From the NCBI GenBank assembly GCA_905221605.1, contig CAJNDS010001380.1, forward strand, positions 77,001-141,000: a stretch of DNA of 64,000 bases, given 5' to 3'. The DNA comes from Symbiodinium natans. Taxonomy: Eukaryota; Sar; Dinophyceae; Suessiales; Symbiodiniaceae. This document shows positions 17,320 to 28,082 of this stretch, piece after piece (positions within the stretch are counted from its first letter, which is position 1; every line of letters begins with the position of its first letter). Both the position numbers and the translations under genes were made by a program. The notes below the pieces were generated by a model that was given only the letters and a program-made list of their open reading frames with translations, had not been told where the DNA came from and did no database searches.

Positions 17320-17785
17320 GAAACCCTTAAACCCTTAAACCCTTCAGCCCTTAAACCCTTAAGCCCTTAAGCCCTTAAACCCTTAAACCCTAAACCCTGA
17401 ACCCTGAACCCTTCGGGCCCTCTGTAGGCCCTCGAACCTGAAGTTGCAAGGCCCCTCGAGACCCCAAAACCCCCAAACCCCAAACCCCAAGCCCCAAACC
17501 CCAAACCCCAAACCCCAAACTCCAAACCCCAAGCCCCAAACCCCAACCCCCAAACCCCAACCCCCAAACCCCAAACCCCAAACCCCAAGCCCCAAACCCC
17601 AAACCCCAAACTCCAAACCCCAAGCCCAAAACTCCATCCCCCAAACCCCAAACACCAAACACCAAACCCCAAACCCAAAACTCCAACCCCCAAACCCCAA
17701 ACACCAAACACCAAACCCCAAACCCCAAACCCCAAACCCCAAACCCCAAACCCTAAACCCTAACCAAAACCCTAAACCCTAACCC

Positions 17786-17817
<32 letters not shown>

Positions 17818-17850
17818 ACCCTAAACCCTAAACCCTAAACCCCAAACCCC
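17320..17850. repeat. CCCTTAAA octamers then CCCCAAA heptamers
   Basis: Octamer block 17320-17395, then about 290 bp of CCCCAAA variants (17460-17750), then CCCTCAA and CCCTAAA. The long open frames through it on both strands (GVWGLGF and PNPKPQT repeats) are repeat artefacts. Confidence 0.9.
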
Positions 17851-17857
17851 AATCCAG

Positions 17858-17937
17858 GTTTGCCCCGGGGGAAGCGCTGCCCCCTGGGTTCATGGCCGTG
17901 CCGCATCCCGAGGGACACGTGGAGCCTCAGGCCGGCT
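17858..17937 (+). CDS. Copy B exon, RFAPGEALPPGF
   Basis: Acceptor AATCCAG|G, reads FAPGEALPPGFMAVPHPEGH then VEPQAG. An in-frame TGA follows at 17942, but copy A and later exons suggest splicing before it (GC donor). Very close to copy A. Confidence 0.85.
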
Positions 17938-18139
17938 CGGCTTGAGGAGGGGTTTAGGGTTTGGGGTTTGGGGTTTAGGGTTTGGGGTTTAGGGTTTAGG
18001 GTTTGCTGTTTGGGGTTTAGGGTTAGGGGCTAGGGGTTTAGGTTTTAGGGTTTCGGGTTTCGGGTTTCGGGTTTGGGGTGTAGGGTTTAGGTTTAGGGTT
18101 CGAGGTTTCGGGGGCTCAGGGCAGGCTTATCGCACATTT

Positions 18140-18618
18140 TTAAGCACGATTATCATCGGGAAAATCAGTACCATGAGCCTCCAGGTACGGCTTGGGGGGT
18201 TTAGTTGGTAGAGACTGTTTAGGGTTTAGCGTTTTCAAACCCGAACCTTAAGCCCTAAACCCCAAACCCCGAACCCCAAACCCCAAACCCTAAACCCTCA
18301 AACCCTCAAATCCTAAACCCTAAACCCTAAACCCTAAACCCTCAACCCCAAACCCTAAACCCTAAACCCTAAACCCTATGCAGACTTCCGGTTTCATATG
18401 GGCGCTCCGCTATACAAGTGACCAACCAATGGAGGTTCAGGCTACTTATGGGCTTAGGGTTTAGGGTTTAGGGATTAGGGATGATCCCAATTCTGGCATG
18501 TTGAAGCCCCCTATAGGTCCTGTAAGTAGATTGTCTAGATTATCAGTAGACTGAGAAATATTATCTAGGTTATCAGTAGACTTATAACGCGGGTTAAGAG
18601 TACCCATGAACCTCCAAG
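18140..18618. repeat. Two M1-related foldbacks
   Basis: Half element ending GTACCATGAGCCTCCAGGT (18140-18186), then a longer one from GGAGGTTCAGGCTACTTATG (18430) to AGTACCCATGAACCTCC (about 18617). The longer one has TTTAGGG units and a duplicated TTATCAGTAGACT in the middle. Confidence 0.6.
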
Positions 18619-18777
18619 CACCCCCTACACCCCGTGCACCCTCCCTGAACCCGAATTTAGCGCTTAGGGAGGCCGTAATTGGCCTAGACGGCACTGGCGC
18701 GAGCAGCTCTTGCTACGCCACACTCTGGCTCTCGCAGACCAAAAGACCCTAAACCTCTTCAACTCTCAGTCCCTAGT

Positions 18778-19090
18778 TAAACCCTAAACCCTAAACCCTA
18801 AACCCTAGCCCTAAACCCTAAACCTAAACCCTAAACCCTAAACCCTAAACCCTAAACCCTAAACCCTAAACCCTAAACCCTAAACCCTAAACCCTAAACC
18901 CTAAACCCTAAACCCTAAACCCTAAACCCTAAACCCTAAACCCTAAACCCTAAACCTAACCCTAAACCCTAAACCCTAAACCCTAAACCCTAAACCCTAA
19001 ACCCTAAACCCTAAACCCTAAACCCTAAACCCTAAACCCTAAACCCTAAACCCTAAACCCTAAACCCTAAACCCTAGCCCTAAACCCTAA
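18778..19090. repeat. Longest near-perfect CCCTAAA array (about 44 units)
   Basis: About 310 bp of C-strand heptamers with only a few CCCTAGC/CCTAAAC slips. Intronic within copy B. Confidence 0.97.
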
Positions 19091-19374
19091 AATCCTAAAG
19101 GGCTCAGGGCTGTTAGGATGTTTTGAGCTGGACGCTTCCCCCACAAACACCCTCAGCCCTAAGCCCTACGCACCCTAAGCTCAGTAAACTCCCTTAACCC
19201 CCTAAACCCTAAACCCGAAACCCCAAACCCCAAACCCCAAACCCCAAACCCCAAACCCTAAACCCTAAACCCTAAACCCTAAACCCTAAACCCTAAACCC
19301 TAAACCCTAAACCCTAAACCCTAAACCCAAACCCTAAACCCCAAACCCTAAACCCTTTCCACAAGAATGCTCAG

Positions 19375-19443
19375 GCCACCCACGCCATGACGGAGACTGT
19401 GAAGTCGATGAAGGGCCTTGCGGCAGCGAGCCGCCCGGCGGGA
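19375..19443 (+). CDS. Copy B exon, HAMTETVKSMKG
   Basis: Acceptor GCTCAG, reads ATHAMTETVKSMKGLAAASR. Matches copies A and C. CCCTAAA lies upstream (19254-19350) and TTTAGGG downstream (19500-19655). Confidence 0.8.
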
Positions 19444-19499
19444 GAAGCATGCCCCTTGAAGACTCTAAACACCGTGAAGCCCTCAACCGCTTTAGTAGG

Positions 19500-19655
19500 G
19501 GTTTAGGGTTTAGGGCTAGGGTTTAGGGTTTAGGGTTTAGGGTTTAGGGTTTAGGGTTTAGGGTTTAGGGTTTAGGGTTTAGGGTTTAGGGTTTAGGGTT
19601 TAGGGTTTAGGGTTTAGGGTTTAGGGTTTAGGGTTTAGGGTTTAGGGTTTAGGGT
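19500..19655. repeat. TTTAGGG array (about 21 units)
   Basis: Near-perfect G-strand heptamers, followed by degenerate G-strand sequence to 19720. Confidence 0.95.
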
Positions 19656-19899
19656 TCTGGAGTTTAGGGTTTCGGGTCTTGGGTTTGGGGCGCACGGGTT
19701 CGGGTTTTGGGTTTAGGGTTAGGAAATCCTCCTGTAAATTAGTAGGTTATAACCACCAAATGTAGAGCATAGCCCCCCAAGATAGTAAGTAAATAAATAG
19801 GCCCAAGTAAGCCCTAAAGGTCATTGTTGGTGGGATCCTACACGGCGAAGCCTGAAGGACTCTGGGGCTAAGGGCTGAAACGGTTTGGAGTTTGGTGTT

Positions 19900-20060
19900 T
19901 GACCCTAAACCCCTAAACCCCTTGCCCTAAACCCTAAAATCCGAAACCCTAATTCCTAAACCCCTAAACCCCTAAACCCCTAAACCCCTAAACCCCTGAA
20001 CCCCTAAGCCCCTAAACCCCCTAAACCCCTAAACTCCTAAACGCCTAAACCCCTGGAAGC
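19900..20060. repeat. CCCCTAAA octamer array
   Basis: About 14 octamer units; this variant is also seen at 24495-24550. It precedes the acceptor CCCCCAG at 20077. Confidence 0.85.
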
Positions 20061-20077
20061 CCCAAATCCCCCCCCAG

Positions 20078-20128
20078 CCTGAAGACTCCACCGAGTCAGG
20101 CGCGCCCGAAACCACCAAGGCCTGGAAG
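20078..20128 (+). CDS. Copy B exon, PEDSTESGAPETTKAWK
   Basis: After acceptor CCCAG reads PEDSTESGAPETTKAWK, donor AAG|GTTGAG. Occupies the position of the GKMG exons of copies A and C but is not clearly homologous. Confidence 0.5.
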
Positions 20129-20129
20129 G

Positions 20130-21600
20130 TTGAGGGTTCAGGGTTGACGGTTCGGTGATTAGGGGTTTAGGGTTGAGGGCTTAGGGTTTAGGGTTGAAGG
20201 TTGAGGGTTCAGAGGGGTTTAGGGTTGAGGGATGAAGGTTTAGGGTTTAGGGTTTAGGGTTGAAGGTTTAGGGTTTAGGGCTAGGGGAGTTTCCGGCTTA
20301 GGGCTTGGGGTGTAGAGGGTGCGGGGAATAGGGCTTCGGGGTTTTGGAGTTTTTTGGATTTTTAGCATATGGAGGCTTTGGTGTTTGGGGGTTCGGGTTA
20401 GGTTTAGGGGGTTTAGGTATCAGCTCTCTGGCGCCTCGGGTTATTTCCTGGGTGGCCCTCGTTGGCAAACCATCAACCCCACACCTGTATGGATTCGGTG
20501 GTTCAGGGTGTTGAGGGTTTTATTTGGAAGCCCTGCGCCTTGCCACGCCAGCTGAAAGTTTTTTTTTTTTTTTTTGGGGGGGGGGGGGGGGGCCTAAACC
20601 CTGAACCCTAAACCCTAAACCCTAAACCCTAACCCTAAACCCTAAACCCTGAACCCTAAACCCTAAACCCTAAACCCTAACACCCCCCGCCCCCCGAGAA
20701 GGGGCAGAAGTCCCTCAAGCCCCCCGAACCCCAGACACATTTCCAACTGCGAGCTCTTCAAAGGCCGCAAACCGCGCTCCCGCACCTAAACCCAAAACCC
20801 CAACCCCGGTTTGGGTTATTGGGGTTTGTTGTTTAGGGTTTCAGGGTTTCGGGTTTAGGGTTTAGGGTTTAGGGTAAAAAAACCTTCAACCCTCGAACAC
20901 GCCGCTTGAAGAGGCATCATCCAAGGCAAAAAAGTAGCTTGGCGGCAGCTGCACTTTCTGAGGTAGACTCTTGGGGTAGAATCACTTCGTGTCCGTCGGG
21001 TTTAGTGTCGCAGGTTGTAGGGTTGCAAAGGTTTGGGGCTTATGGTGGCTTTTAATGTAAGGGGCCCTGAACCCTAAAGCCAACGCCCGAAACCCTAAAC
21101 CCCAATAACCCTCAACACGGCTTTAGGGGTTCTAGGTGGGCCTTGGGACATCTTCCAACTGGCCTTCATACTTGGGTAGAAGAGGATTTGATTCGGAACG
21201 TTTTTCACAAGGCTTCAAAGACTCGTAAACCCCCGGGTTTAGGGTTTAGGGTGTTGAAGCCCAGTGGCACCCTGTTGCCCTAAATTTTGAACCCGCCTAG
21301 ACCCTGAATCCTTTAGGTGAAGGGTTTGTGGAAGCGGGCTCCTGGGGTGTGGGGTCGTTGGGTTTGCCATGCCACCGGCCCATCCCCCGCCCCCCCCCCC
21401 CCCCTCCCCGCCCCCGCCCCCCCCCCCCCTCACCGCCCCCCCCCCCCACCCCCTCCCCCCCGAGGCAGAGGCTAGGATTGAGGCTTCAACACTCAAGCAG
21501 AAAGACTGCTATGGGCTTAAAAACGCAGTAACGCCCCATAACTCCGAGGGTCCCAAACCTAGGAGGTCTGGATTGAAGGGCCTTAGAGGCTGAGCTTGCT
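20130..21600. repeat. Degenerate repeats, poly-T/poly-G and poly-C tracts
   Basis: G-strand variants 20130-20420, T16G16 run 20556-20592, CCCTAAA 20593-20680, a possible lysine-rich exon near 20695 (EKGQKSLKPPEP, unsupported), and a 75-bp C-rich tract at 21383-21461. The long Pro/Gly open frames over the C tract are artefacts. Confidence 0.6.
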
Positions 21601-21629
21601 AGGGTAACTCTAATCCTTCCACCCCTGAG

Positions 21630-21663
21630 GAGCAAAAAGAAGAAGTCCGCCGGCTGCTGCTGA
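21630..21663 (+). CDS. Copy B terminal exon, SKKKKSAGCC-stop
   Basis: CTGAG|G then AGC AAA AAG AAG AAG TCC GCC GGC, two Cys codons, TGA. Same split codon and tail as copies A and C. Ends copy B. Confidence 0.85.
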
Positions 21664-22820
21664 GCAGCGCCAGCGTAGGCACCCTCTCACCATGGGCAGC
21701 TGTCGACTTTAACCCGCACACCCAGGATTTGGAGGCTCAGAGTTTCGGTTTGTGGGGCTTTGGGAGTTTGGGTGGCTTAGGAGTTTGGGTGGTTTAGGTT
21801 TTTGCAGAGGTTTGGGCTTTAGCTAGTGCAAACCGTGCAAGGGCTTGGAGATTTAGCTTCCATGTACCTAGATAGTAAGCCCTCAGCCCTGTGACCTCGC
21901 CCCCGCCCCAAGTCATCCAGAATCAAGGACAGCCTAAACCGCTTAGGGTTTAGGGTTTTGGGTTTTGGGTTTAGGGTTTAGGGTTTAGGGTCTCTAAACC
22001 CTATGAAACCCTAAACCCTGTAAACACTCTACACCCTACAAATCCTTCACTGCAAGCCCTAGACCGGACGCTGCCCTTATCAGACTTGACGGCCTTTGCC
22101 GGCGCAGATGTGAGATCCTGGAAAGCTTCTTGTTCTTGGTTTGGGGGGCCTCAAGGCCTCTCAGGCTCTACGTCTCTTTGGCTCTTAGGCCCTGAGGCTC
22201 TAAGGTTCTAGACCTAAACCCTAAAAGCCTAAGCCCTAAACCCCCAAAAACTCAAAACCCTAAAGCCTGCAACCCTAAACAGACCCTCAAAACCTTACAG
22301 CCCTAGGCAAGATCCACAAAGCCTTGAAAGCCCCCAAGCCCTCGAGCCGTAAAACCAATCCGATGCTTTAAACCTAATGGGGGGTTTCCGGCAATAGGGG
22401 TACCTTTCTGGGGTCCTGATTCTAAGGGAATCCTACGATGTGGGGATCTAGATGGGTGTCCCCAAAACCCTAAACCCTAAACCCTAAACCCTAAACCCTA
22501 AACCCTAAACCCTAAACCCTAAACCCTAAACCCTAAACCCTAAACCCTAAACCCTAAACCCTAAACCCTAAACCCTAAACCCTCAACCCTGAACCAGCCA
22601 GCATCAACCTTGCGGCTTGGGTGGCGGAACGGACCTGACCCGACCCCCCTGACCTTGAATGCTAAAAAACGCTAAACCCTAAAGACCCTTAGGGCTCAGG
22701 GCCTCCAAGTTTGCTGGGCGTAGGGTTTAGGGTTTAGGGTTTAGGGTTTAGGGTCTAGGGTCTAGGGTTTAGGGTTTAGGGTTAGGGTTTAGTTTAGCCC
22801 TAGGCCTCAGGGCTTAGGGT
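21664..22820. other. Intergenic stretch between copies B and C
   Basis: Unique DNA with short telomere-type patches, and a perfect CCCTAAA array at 22464-22584. A short GC-rich frame at 22604-22640 (ASINLAAWVAERT) may be an exon but is not supported by neighbours. The copy C promoter could lie here; no TATA-like signal was distinguishable. Confidence 0.4.
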
Positions 22821-22845
22821 TCCGGATCTCGGCTGCCATGTTACA

Positions 22846-22945
22846 CTACACCGGCCAATGTTTGCAAAACCTGTGATGGGCGTCCTCGCCCGTGCCCGCG
22901 CTTCCGCAGCCGAAAGAATGCAGGGGTGAAGCGCCAAGCCACAGA
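22846..22945 (+). CDS. Possible exon with CxxC and basic tail
   Basis: Frame TPANVCKTCDGRPRPCPRFR then SRKNAGVKR. The cysteine spacing (CxxC...C) could bind a metal. Codon third positions are C-rich. Junctions not defined; neighbours do not help. Confidence 0.3.
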
Positions 22946-23082
22946 ACCCGGAGGCCAAACGAGCCATGTCTCACGACCCCGAAGCCCAAAACCTTATGTC
23001 CTAAGCACTGAACTCCTCAAAACCTGAATTCCTGAGACCACTTACTTGGGGCTTGTAATGAACCAGGGTCCACTTTGGGGCT

Positions 23083-23301
23083 TTGGCATTGGTACGTTCA
23101 CAAATTTTGGAACAAATTGTGGGGAAGAAGGCTGATGCACTTAAGCTAAAAATTACAGTAGCCAAAACTCGTACATCATTGAGAACAAAATGTGAGGAAA
23201 CGCCTCGCCTTCACAGAACTCGTCTAATCTGTCATTTATCTTATACCGATGAGAGTTTCCATAGTCGCTCCCAGCATCATATTCGGACCCCTCAACCCTA
23301 A
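23083..23301 (+). CDS. AT-rich open frame, composition unlike neighbours
   Basis: Reads ALVRSQILEQIVGKKADALK then LKITVAKTRTSLRTKCEET and continues to a TAA in repeats. Third positions are A/T-rich, opposite to all other exons here. It may be a remnant of a mobile element or inserted DNA; no family recognised. Confidence 0.25.
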   Translation: MALVRSQILEQIVGKKADALKLKITVAKTRTSLRTKCEETPRLHRTRLICHLSYTDESFHSRSQHHIRTPQP

Positions 23302-23413
23302 ACCCGAAAGTGGGAGGTTGGGGGGGGGGGGCTCATGCTTAGGGATAATTTCCTGAAGCCCCAAACCCCTGCACCCTAGTCCGAAACTAGGGGTTTAGGG
23401 TTTTGAGGATTTA

Positions 23414-23513
23414 AACCCTAAACCCTAAACCCTAAACCCTAAACCCTAAACCCTAAACCCTAAACCCTAAACCCTAAACCCTAAACCCTAAACCCTAAAC
23501 CCTAAACCCTAAA
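23414..23513. repeat. CCCTAAA array (about 14 units)
   Basis: Perfect C-strand array immediately followed by AGGGTTTAGGG, so the strand switches at 23513. Confidence 0.95.
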
Positions 23514-24095
23514 GGGTTTAGGGGGCAACCCCCCAGCTGCCCTTGAACTCCATGCCTTACATCTCCGCCCCAAGCCCTAAACCCCGAACCCCTAACCCCA
23601 AACCCTAAACCCTAAACCCTAAACCCTAAACCCTAAACCCCAAACCCCAAACCCCCGAAACGCAAGCTAGAGCCTATAAGCCCTGTACACCATCAAGGGT
23701 TTAAGGTTTTAGGGTTTAGGGTTTAGGGTTTAGGGTTTAGGGTCCATGAGCCCTACAAACCCTGCTAGCGCGACAAGGCCCAATCCCCAAGCCCTAAACT
23801 CTATAAGCCCTACCTGGGGCTCCACTTACCTAGTATTCTCGCTGGGGTCCTGTTCAATATTCAAGGGATACAACCTGCTAGTTGTAGGGTTTGTGAGTCA
23901 CAAGTAAACCCTGAACCGCAAACCCTAACAGCCTAGACCCTAGACCCCATGCCCCAAACCCCAAACCCTAGATTAAATCTAAACCCTAAACCCTAAACCC
24001 TAAACCCTAAACCCCAAACACTTCCGAAGCATTTTGGCCTTCAGAAGCTGTTGGCAGCTCCTCCTCTTGGCTCCCGCCTCTCGCTGCCCACCGCC

Positions 24096-24114
24096 ATGGC
24101 GCCGCTCGGTCTGG
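24096..24114 (+). CDS. Possible start exon of copy C, MAPLGL
   Basis: ATG in the context CCGCCATGG, reads MAPLGL then donor G|GTTTAGGG. It lies downstream of a C-rich leader with no upstream telomere array on the same side. Phase to the next exon (24700) does not fit directly, so intermediate exons or a different start are needed. Confidence 0.3.
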
Positions 24115-24699
24115 GTTTAGGGTTTAGGGTTAAGGGTTTAGGGTCTAGGGTCTAGGGTTTAGGGTTTAGGGCCGTTTAGGGTTTAGGGGTTTAGGGGTTT
24201 AGGGTTTAGGGTTTAGGGTTTAGGGTTTAGGGTTTAGGAACCATGGGGGGTTGGGGTTTAAGGGTTTAGGGTCTAGGGCTGAGGTTTTTAGGCTTTTAGG
24301 GCCTGTGGAGTTTAGGGTTTAGGGTTTAGGGCTTGTAGGGTTTGCAACCCCCCCCCCCCCAAAAGAAAACAAGATAATCATCCCTCATGATCCCTCTATT
24401 GCCCTTAGTAAGGAAGAACATTTACATTTTTTTTTTGAGGGGGGGTTCCCAAGCAATAAGTAGTCTGGGGTTATAGGGTGTAGGAAGAACCCTAACCCCT
24501 AAACCCCTAAACCCCTAAACCCCTAAACCCCTCAACCCCTCAACCCCTCAACCCCCAAACCCTAAACCTAAACCCTAAACCCTAAACCCTAAACCCTAAA
24601 CCCTAACCCTAAACCCTAAACCCCAAACCCTAAACCCTAAACCCCTAAACCTAAACCCCAAACCCTAAACCCTAAACCCTAAGCCCCAGTCCCGTCTAG

Positions 24700-24757
24700 G
24701 CAGCCTGTGACGTACAGCTCCTCTGCTGCCGCGCAGCCCCTGCCACAGTACGTCCAG
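24700..24757 (+). CDS. Copy C exon, QPVTYSSSAAAQPLPQYVQ
   Basis: Acceptor GTCTAG|G, reads QPVTYSSSAAAQPLPQYVQ, ends CAG before a GC donor. Shares QPVTY with 1379-1419 and QYVQ with 28883-28915. C-strand repeats upstream (24480-24690), G-strand downstream. Confidence 0.65.
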
Positions 24758-24971
24758 GCAAGGAGTTTAGGGTTTAGGGCTTAGGGCTTTGGGCTTTGGG
24801 CTTAGGGTTTCGGGTTTTCGCGTTTTAGTTTCTTACTGTTTCGTGTTTGCGTGTTTTTGTGTGTAGGGGTCGAGGGGATATGTGGGGAGCACTCTAAACT
24901 CAGAAGGCGCCTTACTCTTACATAGGACCCACAAGGGACCCTTAGTTTAGAGTTCAGAGAACTACCCAGAG

Positions 24972-25066
24972 AGCCCAATGCGCCGTAATTAAAGAGTATG
25001 CCTTAGATCATAAAGGGATCCTTAGTAAGATTTACGGTAAGGAATATTCCTTAACTAAGGGGTATT
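24972..25066. repeat. Foldback element ending GAGCCCAAT
   Basis: AGAGCCCAATGCGCC at the left, GGTATTGGGCTCCTT at the right; AATTAAAGAGTATGCCTTA pairs loosely with TAAGGAATATTCCTTAA. A single copy was noticed. Confidence 0.55.
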
Positions 25067-25334
25067 GGGCTCCTTGGGTACCCATATGACTACAGCCCCA
25101 TGTAAGGGCAAGCCCTCGCTCATGAGTCCCTGGCAAGTGTCCCCTCTTGTTTGTCAGCCTGGCGGGAGATCTTGGATCGCAGCCGCCCTGAAGCATGTCG
25201 TACACGATATGTCTATATTACCCTAAACCCTAAACCCTAAACCCTAAACCCTAAACCCTAAACCCTAAACCCTGAACCCTAAACCCTAAACCCTAAACCC
25301 TGAACCCTAAACCCTAAACCCTAAACCCATTGCA

Positions 25335-25456
25335 CACGCAATGGAGTCGGCGCAGCTGCTCAGGCAAGAGGCCCTGGAGATGCTGATGAGTTCCTTGGAC
25401 AAGGAACCCAGCGAGCCTCAGTGGTACAAGGCTGAGGTGAAGCTTCGAAGTGCGAG
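25335..25456 (+). CDS. Copy C exon, helical MESAQLLRQEALEML
   Basis: Reads MESAQLLRQEALEMLMSSLD then KEPSEPQWYKAEVKLRSAR, a charged helical segment with high GC3. CCCTAAA upstream, TTTAGGG downstream. ATG at 25341 could be a start or internal. Confidence 0.65.
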
Positions 25457-25503
25457 ATTTTGGGGTTTAGGGTTTAGGGTTTAGGGTTTAGGGTTTAGCT
25501 ACA
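25457..25503 (+). repeat. Minimal intron of TTTAGGG repeats
   Basis: Only about 47 bp between two coding-like exons, with five telomere-type heptamers and ending GCTACAG. If it is spliced, the array is effectively the whole intron. Confidence 0.55.
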
Positions 25504-25638
25504 GAAAGCACCGCTGCTCCAGAAAAAGGGTGCTGGAGCAAACAAAGCTTCGAAGGGCCAAGGGCTCCGTTGCCTACGCTGAACAGCTCAAGGAGAGGCA
25601 GGCCAACGCCGAGGAGCAAGATGTCCAGGTGTTCGCTG
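25504..25638 (+). CDS. Copy C exon, coiled-coil-like
   Basis: Reads RKRVLEQTKLRRAKGSVAYA then EQLKERQANAEEQDVQVFA. Heptad-like charged pattern suggests a coiled coil. AAGCTTCGAAG occurs in both this and the preceding exon, hinting at exon duplication. Confidence 0.65.
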
Positions 25639-25804
25639 TAGGCCCTAAACCCTAAACCCTAAACCCTAAACCCTAAACCTTATACCCCAAACCCTAAACC
25701 CTAAACCCTAAACCCTATGACCCTGGTGTGTGAGGGTTTCGGCGTGGGGTCCGCCCTGACTTGTGCACCTTACGACCCTGCGCTTGGGGTTTTGGGTGTA
25801 GAGT

Positions 25805-25903
25805 CTCCAAACCCCAAACCCCAAACCCCAAACCCCAAACCCCAAACCCCAAACCCCAAACCCCAAACCCCAAACCCCAAACCCCAAACCCCAAACCCCA
25901 AAC
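25805..25903. repeat. CCCCAAA array (about 14 units)
   Basis: Pure CCCCAAA variant, then CCCTAAA to 25945. The plus-strand PNPKPQT open frame is a repeat artefact. Confidence 0.95.
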
Positions 25904-26089
25904 CCTAAACCCTAAACCCTAAACCCTAAACCCTAAACCCTACACCTACACAGGAATTCCTGAGCAAGATGCCTTGATCCGGTCTTGGACTTTTCTGAGT
26001 AGGGCCTCGGGGCTTTGCTAAGGTGATCTACAGAATTCACCCCAGAATCGAGCGGCTTTCGTCAGTTTGCAGTTTAAGGTCTTGAGGCC

Positions 26090-26466
26090 GGGATGTTCGC
26101 CCTTGTACTAACAGTCCTTCATAGGAATGTCATAGTACCCCCCCCCATGATAATTTAAGAGCCTCCGGCTCAAGCCGCCGACCTCGCAGGAGAACAAGTT
26201 AAAGGTTTGGGGTTTGGTGGATTGGGTTTGCGGTTCGGGTCTGGGTGGGGGGGTGGGGTGGGGCCGGTGGTGGGCGGTCCTTCCAATGGGGGGGGTTGGG
26301 GGGGGGGGGGGAGGGCGGGGGGAGGGCGGGGGGGGGAGGGGGGGGGGAGGGGGGGGGGCTGTGTGAAACCGGCTATGGTCCATGAGTTTATGCCCCCCGG
26401 TTTTCACCTAACACGCTGCCAGGGTCGGCGGATCCCTATGAAGACTGTTAGTAGAAGGGGGATATC
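26090..26466. repeat. Foldback M2 with G-tract insert
   Basis: Left arm GGGATGTTCGCCCTTGTACT, right arm GACTGTTAGTAGAAGGGGG. The interior holds a G-rich run (26245-26360) and unique DNA. Confidence 0.6.
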
Positions 26467-26533
26467 CTGAACCCTGAACCCTAGACCCTAAACATCCCAA
26501 TCTTGAGGGGTTCCTGCTCTCCCCTGCTTGCAG

Positions 26534-26554
26534 TCGGGACAGCAGTACCTCCAG
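26534..26554 (+). CDS. Copy C micro-exon 1, SGQQYLQ (21 bp)
   Basis: Acceptor CCCCTGCTTGCAG, 21 bp encoding SGQQYLQ, then a GC donor. First of five near-duplicate micro-exons sharing the polypyrimidine motif before CAG. Reading through gives QAQAQAHALG, so retention is also possible. Confidence 0.65.
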
Positions 26555-27185
26555 GCCCAGGCCCAGGCGCATGCCTTGGGGTCGAAAGATGGGTCTCAGG
26601 CTAGGGTTTAGGGTTTGGGGTTTCGGGTTTAGGGTTTAGGGGTTAGGGTTTAGGGTGGAGGGTTGAGGGTTTATGCCAAAGTAACGTAATCTTCATGTGA
26701 GTGTACAAATCGCTCTCGTTTCAAATACCTGAGGGTTTTGTGTTTTAGGGTTTAGGGTTCAGGGTTTAGGGTTTAGGGTTTAGGGGCTAGCGTCCAGGGT
26801 CTAGGGTCTAGGGTCTAGGGTTTAGGGTTTTTCAAGTTCCTGAAAGCACCCGAATAAGCTTGCCCCGGTCGATCGTTCTGCCGGCAAATCTCCAGAATTT
26901 GGGTTTCCGGCTCTTCTGGGTTTAAGGTTTAGGGTTTTCGGGTTTAGGGCTTAGGGCGTAGGGCTTAGGGCAGGTAAAGGAAATGTCTGCGATACAGCAT
27001 TCAGAGAGGGCATGATAGCTTTTCGGGTTCAGGGTTGCAGGATACAGGGCTCTGGCGCGCAAGGGCTTAGGGTAAAGTGGATCGCAAGGCGAACGTCCTT
27101 GCGCATTTATGATCTTCTTCACGCTTCCTTTTGTCGCAGTCCTCTTTTCTGATGACGTACTGCTACAGGTAGTCTTGGGGGCAGT

Positions 27186-27330
27186 ACTTGGAGGTTCATG
27201 GTACTTAGTAAACAGTTATAACTGTACTTATAACTCCCAAATTATAACTCTATTAGGGTACTTAAGGGATTTGTAAGTACAGTTATCAGTACAGTTATAA
27301 TTGGTTACTAAGTACCATGAACCTTCAAAT
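27186..27330. repeat. Foldback M1, intact
   Basis: ACTTGGAGGTTCATGGTACT at the left, AGTACCATGAACCTTCAAAT at the right; nearly the whole 145 bp is a palindrome with TATAACTGTACTTATAAC steps. Reference copy for the family. Confidence 0.85.
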
Positions 27331-27446
27331 AGGGGTCTGGATCAGGTCTGGCCACTCGTTTAGGGTTTAGGGTTTAGGGTTTAGGGTTGAGGGTTTAGGG
27401 TTTAGGGTTGAAGGTGTTGAGGGGTCATGTGCTCCCCTGCTTGCAG

Positions 27447-27467
27447 ACTGGACAGCAGTACCTCCAG
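27447..27467 (+). CDS. Copy C micro-exon 2, TGQQYLQ (21 bp)
   Basis: Acceptor CCCCTGCTTGCAG, 21 bp encoding TGQQYLQ, donor CAG|GTGCGT. Phase 0 at both ends, so skipping or including it keeps the frame. Confidence 0.7.
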
Positions 27468-28082
27468 GTGCGTTTCTTTGGGGGGCCAGGGTGGCTGAGA
27501 AGGTTTGGTCCGTAGACAGCTCTTTATGGACTCGGCGGGAAGGCCCAAAGTTCTCGGGCGATTTTCGGAGCGTTGCTGGCTTTTGTTTGTAAAAGGGCAG
27601 GTTGCAAGGTGCCAGAGCATGATGGCGTTTAGGGTCTAGGGCGGAGGGCTTTGAGCTTTGGGCTTAGGGCTGGTCGATAGCTTGGGGCATCGGGGGGTTA
27701 GGGCTTAGGGTTTAGGGTTTAGGGTAACGGGTAAAGGGTGTAGGGTTGAGGGTTGAGGGTTTAGGCTTTAGGGGGCGTTGATGCTCAGAATCCATCGTCA
27801 CACGAGCTCCACGATTCCTTCTTTTGGCATCGTCCTTTTCTGGTGCTACTGCTCGTGTAGAACCTGCAAACCCTGCGCGGTCTATCCGGACGAGTGTTTT
27901 TGGGGCAAGCACGCTTTGTTCTTGAGATGAGCTTTCCGGGCTTGGGACTTTACTGCCTGGGGTCTCGGAGTCTTTGCATTTGTGGTCTAGAGACTTCACC
28001 ACAAACAACCTAAACCCAGTCCCCAAATCCTAAACCCTTGACCCCGTCTAGGGCTGAGGGTGTTGCGCTCCCCCGCTTGCAG

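Noticed and set aside
17367-17782. Long open frames of WGLGF/PNPKPQT repeats on both strands
   Set aside because: They arise because CCCCAAA heptamers contain no stop in these frames; periodicity is in the DNA repeat and no codon bias or boundary supports translation.
21239-21593. Gly- or Pro-rich frames over the C tract
   Set aside because: Homopolymer translation with no coding signal beyond it.
26108-26470. Pro/Gly-rich frames over the G tract in M2
   Set aside because: Same homopolymer artefact inside a foldback element.
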